From: Skeletonema tropicum
Lineage: Eukaryota; Bacillariophyta; Thalassiosirophyceae; Thalassiosirales; Thalassiosiraceae
DNA length: 64,000 bases
Assembly: GCA_037178625.1 (NCBI GenBank)
Contig: CM074129.1
Location: 2,790,001-2,854,000, forward strand
Reading direction: 5' to 3'
Positions within the stretch are counted from its first letter, which is position 1. Each line of letters starts with the position of its first letter. Made by a program: the position numbers and the translations under genes. A model generated the notes under the pieces. That model was not told where the DNA came from and did no database searches. It saw only the letters and a list, made by a program, of their open reading frames with translations. Below are positions 29,900-41,978 of the stretch, one piece after another.

Positions 29900-32413
29900 A
29901 TGATGTCTCTCTATATGATGTCTCGAAGGCTTGTCCTCGCAGTGATTGTGGCGATGGTGACATTATGCAATGAGACGGATGCTTTGGTTAATCCGTATCT
30001 CCGCAATTCTCATCATCTACAACAGTCATCGGCGCTGATGCTTGGAAACATCGGAGTGCCACAACTAGCTATACATAAAACACATCACAAACATACTACA
30101 ACGTCGTCTGCATTACACTCCTTAAGTACTGCAGCCGCTAACGGTGCAAATGGCGACGACGAGCTCCCAGTTGATGATTTCCAACCACGCACAATGAAAG
30201 TCTTTGAAAGCTTTGCATTCTTTGTACGCTTTAGTGCCCAAACAATTCTTGAAAAACGTGCACAGCGCAGTCAGGGTCGGAGTAATAGACGCAGGTTACG
30301 TCATCGGTTAAAGCAATTGATACTTCGTAGAAAAAACAATCATTCAGATAATGATGCAGATGATGTGGTGGTGAAGGCAGAAGGATCAGATGAGAACCTT
30401 GGACTTCGTGAAAGCATACGCGGGCTGAACGAGTCGCGCAAGAATCTGACTCGTCTCGTTGGGTATGATTCTTCATTGCTCCTTCCAGCATTTTCATACC
30501 TGGTTTTGGGCGCATTCACGTCGAGTATAGTCCCTCACTTTTATAGTGCGTGCATAAGTTGTGTGGCTTCTGGGGATCCCAATCGAGCAAAGCTGATGTG
30601 GGCAATTGGAGGGCTTGGACTGTCTCATGTGGCTGAGGCACTCTTTACTGGTTTTCGTGGAGCTTTGTTTTGGATTGCTGGTATGTTGCCCTGTTTCATT
30701 CTAATTACATGCTGCCTGTTTCTTTTTGACAAATCTGATTTCTCACCATTACACAATGTGCTGCAACAACGAACAGGTACTCGGGCCAACTACAATGTGC
30801 GAGTGAAACTTCATCGCAATCTTTTAATGCAAGAAGCAGCTTTTTTTGATGGTACAGAGACCGGATTCCTACTTTCTCGGCTGAATAATGACGTGAATAA
30901 AATTGGAATGGTGATATCCTTTCATGTCAATGTGGTCCTTAGACAGCTCGCACAATTCTTCTTCGGATCAGTATTCTTATTCAGAATCCAACCAAAGCTT
31001 GGACTCGTTACATATGGTGGAATTGGATTAGTGGCCATTGCTTCTTGGTTGTATGGAGACTTTACGCGTACTTTAGCTGAAAGAGTTCAGGAATTGTTTG
31101 CTGAATCAAGTGCACTTGCAGAAAACTCGTTTGCAATGAGCGAAACCGTGCGTGCGTTCAATGGCGTAGATTCAGAGACTAAGAAATATGAAGCATCACA
31201 GTATGATGCGTTACAGCTAGAGGAGGTTCAAGCGTGGGCGTATGGCACTCACAAGTTTGTCAGTGATGTATTGCAGACAGCTCTGAAATGCTTGCTCTTA
31301 TTTCTCTGTTGGAAATTGGGACGTGCAAATGCCGTGCCTGCAGCAAAACTGACATCATTCCTATTCTACGCGAACTACGTCAATGAGTCGTCCAATGAAG
31401 TTGGAGATCAGTGGGCAAAAGTACAAGCGGCAATTGGAGCAAGCACCAATGTATTTGACTTGATCCGGCGTGTCCCAGCTGTTAAAGATCCAAAGACTGT
31501 GACAAATACATTACTAGAGTTAAGCGCTGCGCAAGACCTCATTGATAGAGTGAAAGATCAAAACCAACCGAAAGATCCCATCATCCAAATGACCGACATG
31601 TCTGTAACCTATGGTGCGATGGAAAAACCTGCACTGAGAAATATAGATCTCGACATAAACGAGAATGATAGAGTCGCCATCGTTGGAAGAAGTGGCTCTG
31701 GAAAGTCGTCGATGCTCCGCACAATTCTACGCTTTTACGATCCATCTTCAGGACAGTGCAACGTAGAAGGCGTTGATCTCAGAGACATGTCGCGTAAAGA
31801 AATTGTATCAAAAATAGTCGTGGTTGAGCAAGAACCCCATTTATTCCCTCTATCACTCATCGACAACGTGCTTTACGGTGTTGAAAAGGATAGCATAGAT
31901 GAAGAAACCGGTGAAGAATGCTACAGCGAGAAGTACAGAGCTGCAGTCACAACAGCGTTATCACTTGCGGGCTTGCCTGTGACCGGTGAGGAGAATGATC
32001 TTGGTCTCGAGTTAGACACAAGAGTAGGAGAAGGAGGCCGCACACTGTCAGGCGGACAACGGCAAAGAGTAGCTATTGCTAGGGCCTTGGTCCGTAACCC
32101 GACAATTTTGCTTCTCGACGAACCAACGGCAGCGCTCGACTCTAAAAGTGAGAAAGTAGTTGTGAAGGCGCTTCGATCGGCAATGGAGAGAACTCGATGT
32201 ATGATGATGGTCACTCATCGACTTGGGGTTGTAAGATCTCTGGGGGTGAATAAAGTTGTGGTGCTGGAGCAAGGCGAGATTGTAGAGGCTGGAGATCCTG
32301 AGAAGCTCCTCAACAGTGGCGGTATATATTCACAACTCGCCAAGGAGCAAGGGATTCTGCCACTTAGTGCAAGTTTACTACAAAGCAATGAAGCTGAGCT
32401 TACGCATGTATAA
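29900..32413 (+). CDS. ABCB-type ABC half transporter with N-terminal signal sequence
   Basis: An intact 837-codon exon encodes one membrane domain followed by one ATPase domain. A hydrophobic signal peptide occupies residues 1-28. A basic stretch (RSQGRSNRRRLRHRLKQLI) precedes the membrane helices (about residues 190-480). The cytosolic loop motif AAFFDGTETGFLLSRLNNDV is typical of exporter half transporters. The nucleotide-binding domain has Walker A GRSGSGKSS (about 596-604), Q-loop VVEQEPHLFP, signature LSGGQRQRVAIARAL (about 715-729), Walker B ILLLDEPTAAL (about 735-745) and switch MVTHRLG. It should act as a homo- or heterodimeric exporter. The leader suggests the endomembrane or plastid system. 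Cargo is unknown. Confidence 0.93.
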   Translation: MMSLYMMSRRLVLAVIVAMVTLCNETDALVNPYLRNSHHLQQSSALMLGNIGVPQLAIHKTHHKHTTTSSALHSLSTAAANGANGDDELPVDDFQPRTMKVFESFAFFVRFSAQTILEKRAQRSQGRSNRRRLRHRLKQLILRRKNNHSDNDADDVVVKAEGSDENLGLRESIRGLNESRKNLTRLVGYDSSLLLPAFSYLVLGAFTSSIVPHFYSACISCVASGDPNRAKLMWAIGGLGLSHVAEALFTGFRGALFWIAGMLPCFILITCCLFLFDKSDFSPLHNVLQQRTGTRANYNVRVKLHRNLLMQEAAFFDGTETGFLLSRLNNDVNKIGMVISFHVNVVLRQLAQFFFGSVFLFRIQPKLGLVTYGGIGLVAIASWLYGDFTRTLAERVQELFAESSALAENSFAMSETVRAFNGVDSETKKYEASQYDALQLEEVQAWAYGTHKFVSDVLQTALKCLLLFLCWKLGRANAVPAAKLTSFLFYANYVNESSNEVGDQWAKVQAAIGASTNVFDLIRRVPAVKDPKTVTNTLLELSAAQDLIDRVKDQNQPKDPIIQMTDMSVTYGAMEKPALRNIDLDINENDRVAIVGRSGSGKSSMLRTILRFYDPSSGQCNVEGVDLRDMSRKEIVSKIVVVEQEPHLFPLSLIDNVLYGVEKDSIDEETGEECYSEKYRAAVTTALSLAGLPVTGEENDLGLELDTRVGEGGRTLSGGQRQRVAIARALVRNPTILLLDEPTAALDSKSEKVVVKALRSAMERTRCMMMVTHRLGVVRSLGVNKVVVLEQGEIVEAGDPEKLLNSGGIYSQLAKEQGILPLSASLLQSNEAELTHV

Positions 32414-32550
32414 TAATAAACATAACTAGAGAGAAATAAAAACAATATCACATTTTCGAACTCTGTCTCTAGAGAGAGCTGTCAACTGAACCAGAAGAGG
32501 CTCCCTGTTTCATAGTGTTGACAACAACTTTTCCTGTCCTTTTACTTGCA

Positions 32551-32841
32551 ATGAAACAAGCACGGAGATTTTGCCCGCACAGCAAAACCGCCCGTCCCGT
32601 CCTGTCCCGTCCGCTGTCCACTGTCCGCACGCCTCCGATGGGGGTCTGGATGACAGAGAAAGATGCCGGAGTTATCGAGGCTTGGTTCTCGCTCGTGAGG
32701 AGTAGTGGTCAAGATGCGGCAACAAGCTACTGCTCCATCGTGAAGAATGTCAACATTCGAGATCCTAACAAAGAGTTAAGAAAGAACAAAATGTACTCGC
32801 GTGATGATGTAGGTGAAATCCAAAATGGAGAGACATGGTAG
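32551..32841 (+). CDS. Small hypothetical protein, doubtful
   Basis: A 96-codon frame from the first ATG starts MKQARRFCPHSKTARPVLSR, basic like a mitochondrial presequence, and continues with a balanced, possibly helical part (EKDAGVIEAWFSLVRSSG). I recognise no family. The rest of the 829-bp gap (32414-33242) between the ABC and Yae1-like genes holds nothing else I can support. Confidence 0.25.
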   Translation: MKQARRFCPHSKTARPVLSRPLSTVRTPPMGVWMTEKDAGVIEAWFSLVRSSGQDAATSYCSIVKNVNIRDPNKELRKNKMYSRDDVGEIQNGETW

Positions 32842-33242
32842 GAATATAATTGCATCATCCGACCAACTCGACGATGATGGTTATGTTCATAGTCACTTTC
32901 ACAACAGACGATGCCCCATTAGCAGAATAAACGGCGGTTCGGAGATCCTATGCCATAATAGGGGAGGGTAATGTCGATTATTCGGCTAATAGAAGCATAT
33001 TCATTGACCTCATTTTTACTAGTAGTCCACCATGGTGAAGGCATTTTGATGGATTTTCAGAGGTGGGGGGCCTCATGGGTGATGTGATTGAAGAACAAAC
33101 AACTTACTATTAGGGGATCACCCTACTTCCAGCCAAAGTCTGATCGATCATCGATCATGATGAGCAGTACCCAGTACCATAATACTCGAAGTAGTAGTTA
33201 AAGCCGCACCACAACATAACAGAACCCACCACTTTATCTAAC

Positions 33243-33677
33243 ATGGACATAAATGCAGCAGCAGAGGATGATGATGAGTTCTTCGGAGACCAATCATGTG
33301 ACGATGAGTTTGGTACAGCTGAAGCTGAATTTCGTGATGTGAAAACATTATCCTATCTTGATGGATTTGACGAAACAAAGGAGGAGAAACTGCAAGAAGG
33401 CTTTGCAGATGGTTATTCTAATGCATTCAATGATGCATTTCAGACTGGCAAACGGTTGGGTTCTATAGCCTCTAAATCTGCACTCTGCGAATTAAATAAA
33501 GACACAGAATGTGTCACTGCAAATCAGCCTGTTCTACACAACACCGCATCGGTTATACATCAATTTCTGCGAGATGAAATTATGACAGGTGACGAAAAAG
33601 GAACGGAGAGTAGCTACGAAGGAGCGCTTGTGAATCTGAAGAACAAGCTGGACAGCATTGAAAGCGAACGCAAATGA
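33243..33677 (+). CDS. Yae1/Lto1-family protein
   Basis: The 144-codon frame carries the glycine-spaced motif of the Yae1_N family: GFDETKEEKLQEGFADGY, then NAFNDAFQTGKRLG, with aromatic/Gly positions repeating every four residues. In yeast, Yae1 and Lto1 form an adaptor that delivers Fe-S clusters to the ribosome-recycling ATPase Rli1/ABCE1, using this deca-GX3-type helix pair. An acidic N-terminus (AAEDDDEFFGD) and a helical C-terminus flank the motif. Whether this is the Yae1 or the Lto1 partner cannot be decided from sequence. The start is the first ATG, just after the ACATGG context. Confidence 0.78.
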   Translation: MDINAAAEDDDEFFGDQSCDDEFGTAEAEFRDVKTLSYLDGFDETKEEKLQEGFADGYSNAFNDAFQTGKRLGSIASKSALCELNKDTECVTANQPVLHNTASVIHQFLRDEIMTGDEKGTESSYEGALVNLKNKLDSIESERK

Positions 33678-34692
33678 TATTTGTGATACAATTATTGTTT
33701 TGTGTGGATAATCAAGATGAATCAACAAAATTCATCACTGAAAGCTCTGAATGGAAAGTTGAAGTACTTGATTTGCAGGAACAGTATAGTAACTTGACAA
33801 AACTTGCATGGTCACGACGCACAGGTACAATTTAGTTGGCTGACCTTCCATACGAACTACATAACCAGATACTCTCCTCAACACCATAGGGTTCACTACA
33901 CAATGCTCTGATCAAACGTGACTCTTTAATGAGTCAACTTTATGTGACTGAAACATGCTTTGTGTTCAACATTGGAATCATTTGACGATGTGCTTGACTG
34001 TGTAAACTTTACTCGGGAGATAGTTTGCAACACGTATTCAAAAGTTTCTGTACTTCTTCTAGAAAAGTTTTTAATAATGTGACTCAAATAGCTGTCATTG
34101 GATGCTTTGTAAGACTTTGAGTATGATGCTTTTCTGCTTCAACTGCAAGCTGTAGTCATTCCTTCGCCACCATTGCCAAGCGCTCTTCCAGACAAATGTT
34201 AGTCAACTCTGCCTCCGCCAGCCTAACCGAATAGAATAAGGTATGAGAAAGAAGGCACAGCCCTTAGCGGCAGCCTCATAGCATTCGTCCCACTTCATTC
34301 TGATTCATACTCTCAATCAAGTCCAAGTGAGTACTACTATGAGCGAGCTGCAAGCTGCAAGAAGAGGGATGTCCCATCATCTAAGTACTCCCATATCTTC
34401 CCACCCTCAGTCCTTCGCTCCAAAAAACGCATCTAAGTATCATCTAAGTATCACTTATCACTCGCATCTATCACTCATCACGCCCCATATCATCAATCAT
34501 ATCTGGCCTGCCATATCCCATATCGAGTAGCATCAGTCCATAATGGTCCACGCACGAACATAATCCTATGCTCATGCTATACTCTAGAGGTCACCACCAA
34601 GACTGTATTGTTTTTGACTGCTCAATCTGCATGCCTGTCTATCCTTAATCTATCTGTGAGAGGAGCTGCACACTAGAGAGGAGTACTTTACA
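33678..34692. other. Gene-free kilobase
   Basis: No coding frame of substance lies in this 1015-bp stretch. Around 34375-34510 there is a degenerate simple repeat built from ATCATCTAAGTATC and ATATC-like units, plus many short ATCA tracts. I see no tRNA or other RNA gene. Confidence 0.45.
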
Positions 34693-37648
34693 ATGAAACG
34701 TTCGAAGCAAATGCAAAAATCCATCACAACTATCACTAAGGCCCTCACACTATGCACTCTGATAACGCAGTGCTGCTGCTTCATGTGTGTAAAAGATGAC
34801 ACCAGCCGACCAGCAGTGCATACTTACTCAGCGTTATCAGAAGAGGCCCACTCAGCAACGCAGCTTCCGAACTTCTCTGCAACTGCTACCTTCAATCATG
34901 ATATTGCAAGAACTCTCTTCCCTCCGCTCTTTTTCAGTCTGTATCACAAATATTCAAACCAAAATCAACAAGATGACCATGAAATTGCTATCCGTCAGCA
35001 TCTAAAGCGACCTTCGCCGTTTGAAGACCCGAGCTCCGCTCAGGACTGCAGAACGTATGCTTCGTAGAATGATGGAAAATCGATATAGAAGTGATGGAAG
35101 AACTGTCTGCCCTGATAACAGAACGTTTAACTTAGTGGCAGGATCGTACGGGAGACTTCGATGCAGTAATAGTGCCACAAAGATTCCAAATATAGGCGTG
35201 GCATGGGAAGAAGAACCAAAACTCAATCCGCAATATCGATTGAATATCAACAATAATATTGATGCCACCGAAGAGATGATATCCATGACGTCTATCGACA
35301 AACTACAAGAACTATTGCAGCTCCAGCTCTGCTTGTGTCACTACGAAGGCTGGCCTAATGAGATTCGACCTTCAGTAGACACATTCAATAGAGTGCTAAG
35401 ACGCCTTGCTTGGAGAAGTGGCAATATTGAGTTCAATGCTCTCAAGCAAACGAGCGATGCAGAGCAGGCACTGCAATGGCTCAACATTATGAACACTACG
35501 TTGCCCAAGCAATTTGCACTGGAAAGAAAACATGCCACGATATGCTTGCCTGATTCCATTTCTATGTCGTATGTCATTGAAGCGCTAGCAAGTCATCGCG
35601 TTCAAGCTTATTCAGAGAGAAAAGGCACATCAAAGCACCACAAGACTTTGCCAACAGCGAATATATCAATAGCTGAAATAGCAAACGAAATGGACATCGA
35701 ATTAGAGTCCACTCACATACTGGAAGATATCCCATTTAGTGCCCTTCAAAAAGCGGAAGAATTGTTTGCTCTGCAAGAAGAAATGTACGAATTGAACAGA
35801 AATTACAAAACAAAACGCGCTCTAGCTCACTCGTACAAGTGCCTCTTGGAAGGATTTGGCAGGTATGCAGTGACTTCTGGAAGTAGCCAGGATGGTGCCA
35901 TCAAACGAGCACACGAGCTTTTATGTCGTCTCGAAGAATTTAGTGATGCACCTTCCAGCTCTTACGCATCTGTCATTTTTGCATTGTCCATAAGTAACCG
36001 TCCTTCTGCTGCTTCAGTTGCAGAGGAAGTTTTGAATAGGATGCTGTCAAAAATGAAGTTCGGATCAAGCATTAAATGCTAATGATGTATCGAAATCTTT
36101 TTCTGGGTGTATTGCCGCGTATGTGAAGAACAACGATGCACCTAATGCGGAGAAGATTTTGTTTCAGATGATAGACCTTTATGAAAGTGGCGAACTGGGT
36201 ATGAGTTTGTTCCAGAAGCTCGAGCGTTCGGTACGTGTATCGCAGCTTGGTCAAAATATGACCCCTCTGCAGAGAAGAGCAATGAGAGAGGCAGAAGGTG
36301 GGTATCATCTCCTCGACAACGGTTATACAATGCTGACCGTGCAGAGTCCATCTTAGTTGAGCTGGAGCGCGTAGCAAGGAATGAAGCTGCCAAGAACAAG
36401 AATAAATACGTACTGCATGCTACACCGTACAACATAGCAATACTTGCTCGAGTACAGACTCTTGAGACAAACTCACCAAAGACGAGGAGGAGCAATGAGG
36501 GCATAATTCTTCACGCACAATCAATCTTGGACCACATGGAGTTCGAAATGGGAGTTGCGGCAGACCCCTATACTTACAGTATCCTCCTGAATGCATGGAC
36601 GAAACAAAGTTGCCCTGGTAATGAAAAAGCTGCTGATTATGCGGAAGAGTTATTGCGTCGACGGATTGAAGACGTCGACATTAGCAAGATATACAGCGAC
36701 GACGAACCATCTGCAAAGACGGTTGATGATGTGTGGCCCAATGTCAAGCATTACAGTTCAGTACTAAAAGCACATGCCAACTGCAGGAGTCCAGCCGGTG
36801 CAAGGAAAGCACTGTCGCTATTGTCTGAAATGGAAAAGCGCTTCTATGACGCAAGTGTAATAAGTGATGACGACGAAGAAGACACCGACTTTCATGTTGA
36901 TCAAAAAGATGCCGCAAAGCCTGACCTAGTATGCTACTCTATTGTCATTGATGCCTTTGCGAAGCAAAAGCAGCTTGCTGAAGCAAGTGATGTTGCTTTC
37001 CGTCTTCTTCGAGCTACGGAGGAGAAGTATCACGCTGGTGACATGTCTATGAAGCCCAACAACAGAATATATACAGCTGTGATATTGTCACTGGCTCATT
37101 CCCCCTACACTGGAGACGATGCTGCGAAACTTAATAATGCACAGAGAGCTTGGTCTCTCCTAGACGAAATGAAAGCAAATGATGTGCAGCCCAATTCGTT
37201 TACGTATAATTACATCATTAATTGCTGCGCTCAAGAAGCAAGCCAAGATGAAAACGAGAAGCGGATTTCATTTGAAATCGCCATCAAAGCATTCCAAGAA
37301 CTCAGGAAGATGGCAGCTTCCTCCGATGACAATGATGGCGACAGCTGCAGCACAGATGTTTATCACCCAGACAGCTTCACCTACGCATTCACTCTGAAAG
37401 CTTGTTCGAATCTACTACCGCCATCACCCTTCCGTACAAAGGTCGCCACAAATTTATTCAAGGAATGTTGTAAAAACGGGTACTGCAATGATGAGGTAAT
37501 GAAACGGTTGCGCTGGTGCGTCGACATGGGCGACTTTCATGCACTGATTGGTACTTCCACGCGTGATGTGCGGATTGATGACATGCCGTCATCTTGGAGT
37601 CGATGCTGCACTCCAAGCAAACGCAGAAGAAACAATCCGTCACATTGA
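34693..37648 (+). CDS. Pentatricopeptide-repeat (PPR) protein, frame broken three times
   Basis: The joined product is about 980 residues of tandem 35-residue helical hairpins, with typical segments TYSILLNAWTKQ, PNNRIYTAVILSLAHS, DEMKANDVQPNSFTYNYIIN and HPDSFTYAFTLKACSN. Organelle PPR proteins bind RNA one base per repeat and control processing, stability or translation. The N-terminus is basic then hydrophobic (LTLCTLITQCCCF), a possible leader. Frame changes: a surplus base at about 35028-35030 (C3), another near 36060-36075, and a missing base near 36225-36230, after which TCIAAWSKYDPSAEKS restores a repeat. The end matches the usual ...MPSSWSR closing segment of algal PPRs. Target RNA is unknown. 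Confidence 0.8.
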
Positions 37649-37704
37649 TATTGACAACCTACTGTACAAATTAATCTAACTCTCATGTTACACTACTAAC
37701 TCTC

Positions 37705-38461
37705 TCATGTGCTCTTCTTCCATAAACTTGGAAACCAATATCTCTTTATTCCTTTGTTGTCAACATCCAACCAAACCATCCCCTTTCCCATCAACTTTTG
37801 CAGTGCTCTGTCACACCTGTCTTCGTCCCATCTTAGTGCTGTTCTTATATCCTGAATTGTTACCACCCCGTAGTTTCCACGGCTATCATCTTGAGCCAGA
37901 TTCAAAATCTGCATGTGATCATCATCTAATTCTTCAGGGACTGAAATAATCATTACAGATCTTCCTACCGTCACGGTACGAAACCCAGAACCTAAAGCTG
38001 ATAACTTCTTCACCGCTGTAATAATATCATCATCACTATACGATGATTTTTTACTCTCTGTAAATTTGAACCTAGTCCCCCTTTGTGACAATATTTCATT
38101 CACCTCCCCCACTCGAATGATGCCACCATTGCGTGATCGCGACGCGAGGCACACTTCCGCCACTTTCACGGATAACTCATAGAAGAAATCGCCCATGCCC
38201 AACTTCCCCCAAAAGCCCTTTTCAGAAGATAAGATGTCAACACCCAATAAAGCACACATTTCTAAAAATTTGGCACGGAATGCAGGGTCGACTTGGATCT
38301 CATTTTTGTGTAATTTGGCAAAGTCGGATAATTTCGTCTCCAGCTTTTCGACCGTCTCCATTGCTGCCTGATAAATTCACAGCATTGAGCTCCTCCGCTT
38401 TTTTCGTGTAAGCAGCGGCACCTGCTCGGCCTACGCCTACGCCTCTTCTTCTGTGGGCCAT
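37705..38461 (-). CDS. SNF8: ESCRT-II subunit Vps22/SNF8 (EAP30)
   Basis: The first part, MAHRRRGVGVGRAG, matches the diagnostic MxRRGVGVG start of SNF8. After one surplus base near 38370-38378 the frame continues YQAAMETVEKLETKLSDFAK into the helical coil and KGFWGKLGMGDFFYELSVKV. Two winged-helix domains follow (NGGIIRVGEVNEILSQR; GNYGVVTIQDIRTALRW...DRALQKLMGKGMVWLD). With Vps25 and Vps36 it forms ESCRT-II, which links ubiquitinated cargo at endosomes to ESCRT-III. Length after correction is about 250 residues, as in other eukaryotes. It is convergent with the PPR gene, 56 bp apart. Confidence 0.92.
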
Positions 38462-38769
38462 TGTTGCTGTTGTCCTGTTGCTGTATAGTTGTGCAACGGC
38501 AACGGCCCGGCACCGCATGCGCACCCGGCACGCTCCGGCACGCACGATGAACCGTTCTCAAGGCGTTCTGAGCATGAGGGCAATGAAGGAAAGGTAGAAG
38601 CCCTGCCCACCCATAAACCCACTATTTACCCTACCATTACTCCCACATACACGTCGCCGTCGCCTCTTCTTCATTCTTCATCATCTTCACTCCATATGCC
38701 GACACTTTAGCTAGCTATCGTAGCTAGCTGTCACTTAGTGTGATTATATTATCTGCAGACAATATCATC
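38462..38769. other. Divergent 5' region with AGCTAGCTA hairpin
   Basis: The 308-bp gap between Vps22 and the PDZ-like gene includes a perfect 9-bp inverted repeat, AGCTAGCTA-TCG-TAGCTAGCT, at 38709-38729. It lies 40 bp upstream of the PDZ-like start codon and could be a dimeric factor site or a 5' leader hairpin. Nothing else is recognised. Confidence 0.45.
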
Positions 38770-39696
38770 ATGCGAAGAAATATGTCTGTATTGGCAGTGC
38801 TCCTGCTGCCGGCACAATCCTATGGGTGGATTTCAGCTACTCCAAAAACCATGACCATGTCATCAACAAGATCAACCAGACTTCACAGCGAGGCACAAAC
38901 ATTTTCTTCCATAGAATCCGAAGAAAGCGACGATAGCAATACTGGCCGACCAAACTTGACTGGAAGCTTGTTTCAAGCGAGATGGATCGAGTTTGCATTG
39001 ACAGAGCACAAACCTTTGGGATGTAGTGTTGAAGAGAGTTTGGCTAGTGAGCCTGATGGAGCTAGTTATGTGTTTGTATCAGAGGTACGTTGGAAACTAT
39101 TGTTCCTATTGTTTGATTTGACTGAGAAAATGATGTATATCTCATTTTAACAATCCTACTATCATTATCAGTTGGTTGCTGGCGGCAATGCTGAAAAGGC
39201 CGGGCTCAAAAAGGGCGATGTCATTGTCAGATTATCCGGAACGTTCGATGAAGTAGTTGACGTAGCAGGATTGGGAATAGAGAAAATCAAATCACTCGTG
39301 GCAGGAAGAGCAGAAGGCAATACCTTGAAAATGTGTGTCGCGAGAGGAAGTGATGTAATGCAACGACATGAATTGGCACTTGTAGAACTGTGTATTATTG
39401 GAGATGATGCTAAAACTGCTGACTGTATAGACAAAATATATGCAGACAATGACTTTATTATCCCCAATGAAATAGTTGGATGCGATGAAGATGATGATAC
39501 TGAGTGCTTGTTGGATGCCATGTGGGATTCTTGGTCCGAAGGTGTTCCCTCTGCGATGAACAATGAAGAAGAGATAAAGGAGGAAGATGAAAAGCCCAAG
39601 AAAAAGAAAGTGGCACCATGGTCATCGAGATCTTCGCCTTCAGGCACATATGTAAGAGATCCCAAAACTGGAAAGATGGTAAACATTGACGAATAA
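38770..39696 (+). CDS. PDZ-like protein with signal-type leader (2 exons)
   Basis: Exons are 38770-39084 and 39172-39696. The 87-bp intron (GTACGT...ATCAG) is phase 0; the product is 279 residues. The leader (MSVLAVLLLPAQSYGW) looks like a signal peptide with an aromatic residue just after the likely cleavage, a variant of the diatom plastid-import junction. A PDZ-like core follows: KPLGCSVEESL, then AGGNAEKAGLKKGDVIVRLSG, where the GLKKGD segment is typical of PDZ carboxylate loops. The C-terminus is acidic then Lys-rich and ends GTYVRDPKTGKMVNIDE. It resembles plastid PDZ proteins without a protease domain. The partner is unknown. Confidence 0.75.
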
Positions 39697-39775
39697 GACT
39701 TGTGTATAACAACTAATATCAAGCGCGTGCTTCCATTACTGTCCTAAACAATGAACATATATCTTCGGCCCAGTG

Positions 39776-41978
39776 TTACGGTGAAAGCAGTGGATTTTCC
39801 CAGACAGTCTTCGAGCGATCCAGTGTGAAGTAGTAGTAACTTTCTGTATTTGGGTCGTAAGCTTTTGCCCAGCCAATTGCCATCAGATCTTCATCAGACG
39901 GTACGATTGTGCTCTTTGATTCTAGGAGCGAAAGAGATACATCATCAGCCGCGCCTTGATTCTTTGACGGGCCCATAGTCGACCGAGTGACGTAACTGAT
40001 GAGGCTTGGATCTTCTGTCCCTACTGAGAGGATGGAAGCTCCTCTATTGGCAGTGGAGTTCGGTTGACGGAAAAAATGCGAAGCGGAATCTACTGAGTAA
40101 TTCATAGACATTGTTGTAGCTTGAGCTGGAGAAGCAAGGTCACGGACAACGTCTCTTTCTTCGTTGAGGTCTTGTCTTCTGTCTCTCATTTCTTTCCTCT
40201 TGGACTATGTAAGAATAAAGCAGGAGAAAAACAGGTTAAAACACATCCAAGTCAGATCAAATGATGTAAATACCGAAATCACATACCTTTGTCCTCGCGT
40301 ATTTTTCTGTATTGGTTGACTCCGTTCGATAAGAGGTTTCATCAAAACCACGATTAGCATCATCAATATTTTGCTGTTCCTCTAGCCGGAGTCGAGGATC
40401 GCTCTCAACACTTTCGTGATCTACATTAGCGGCCTTCTTTTCTTTGCCAACTATCGAATCACTTGGGTTCATTTCCTTGAGAGGAGTTTTCTTTTCTTGA
40501 AGTGGCGCTTTCTTTTGTTTGGACGGCGTCCTCTGTTTCTGTTTCATCCGTTCCTTTCTAGGTGGTGTCCTATCTTCAAAGTCGTGAGCTTCAGATACAA
40601 GGTCTAGATCGTCTGCACATGAAACATCAAATGATATATCCATCTTCTTGATTGTGGCACATCCAGGTGGATTGGCTAACCCAATCATGGAGCTGATAAT
40701 TTGTATCGGTCCACGATAACGTGGCACCGGTTCCATCAGCCAATCTCTATGTTTGGAATCCCAGCTCTTGTTAACTACATTTCTGATCAAACTCCGTGTC
40801 ACATTTGTTGTGTAGGGTGGGTCAAAGTTGGGAGGAAAGTAGTTTGTCGCTTCACCATTCCGTATGAGATAGATCCCGTGAGACCGAAAGACCTCCTCAT
40901 GAGTTACCCCCAATGCATCTCTTTGAGGTGTCAAATATTGAGGTCCCTTTTCTCTCCACGAGTTAATGACATCATCTGCTCGTGCAAAATACTTGTTCAT
41001 GTGTTTGATAGTCTTCCACTTGACCTTCCGAGCTAATGTGATTTGGAATGGGCGTTTCGACCACACAGCGCCGAGAGGTTCAAAATATTCGTATAATTGG
41101 TTATGAAGAAATTCGAGGCACCAATTTGACCAATCTTCTGGATTGACATCGTCATTCCTCTCACAACCAAACGATACCACGAGATCAGGTGGGCTCTTGC
41201 CCTTGACGGTCAAAGTCTCCGGCATAATTGACATGCGAGGGATAAAAATCTCTCCTCGAGCAAGTGCACTAACAATTTCATTCACCATCGCTTTTGAGGT
41301 GGCATTAATTTGAATAATGGGGATGTGAACCGTGTCCGCTGCAGGAATTTTATGTTGGTTTCCATCCCCAACCTCCTCTTCTGAAGCCTTGGAATACGGA
41401 TCACGTCTCTCCCCCCCTCCAGCAAGCCAACCTTTTTCATCGGTAGAGCTAACATATTTGTAATCTCTATCCTGCAGCTCGTTAAAATCAAATTCAGATT
41501 GTCGTGTAACAGTGTCGGCGTGCCCAATACCACTTCTCCTCGATAAACACAGTCCAATCACAACAGTGTGCCCAGCGCCCATAGACGAACTTGATGGGAC
41601 CGGCCCAACAGCCGCCTTCGCCCTCGACGACGCACCGCGAGGCTTTTCCATTGCCCCCGAATAAACAGACGTATCGTCTGTGGCAAACGTTTGATCATGA
41701 TCCCGAGAAAAATCATCGTATGTATCTGATGTCTCGGACATATCAGTCTGTGAAAAATCGCCATGAGCCTCATCATACTCAAGCCCATCATGTTGTTCAG
41801 CCTCACATGTATTTCTAGCACATTCAACCCCCTTTAATTTGAGAAATTCCGTCTTCGATCTGACCCATTCGATGTTGTCCTCGTCTTGAATTGTATTTTG
41901 AATTGAGCCGCAAACTGCGCTGCTCTTTTCGAGCAGCGAGGTGACAAACTGTTTTCGCCTGTTTCGGTCGCTGAACAT
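39776..41978 (-). CDS. WW-domain protein with unknown conserved core (2 exons)
   Basis: Start is the ATG at 41978 (MFSDRNRRKQF). Exon 1 ends at 40287; the 82-bp intron is 40286-40205 (GTATGT...CATAG, phase 0); exon 2 ends at 39776. The joined protein (about 706 residues) has an acidic N-terminus. A roughly 200-residue globular-looking core has several Trp (for example NPEDWSNWCLEFLHNQLYEY and FQITLARKVKWKTIKHM). Lys/Arg-rich repeats (TPSKQKKAPLQEKKTPLKEM) follow, then a C-terminal WW domain: IGWAKAYDP...SYYYFTLDRSKTVWENP. WW domains bind Pro-rich ligands. I do not recognise the core. Confidence 0.8.

Noticed and set aside
33678..34692. tRNA or other RNA gene in the largest empty stretch
   Set aside because: I could not fold a cloverleaf or find A/B box pairs; only short ATCA-type repeats are visible.
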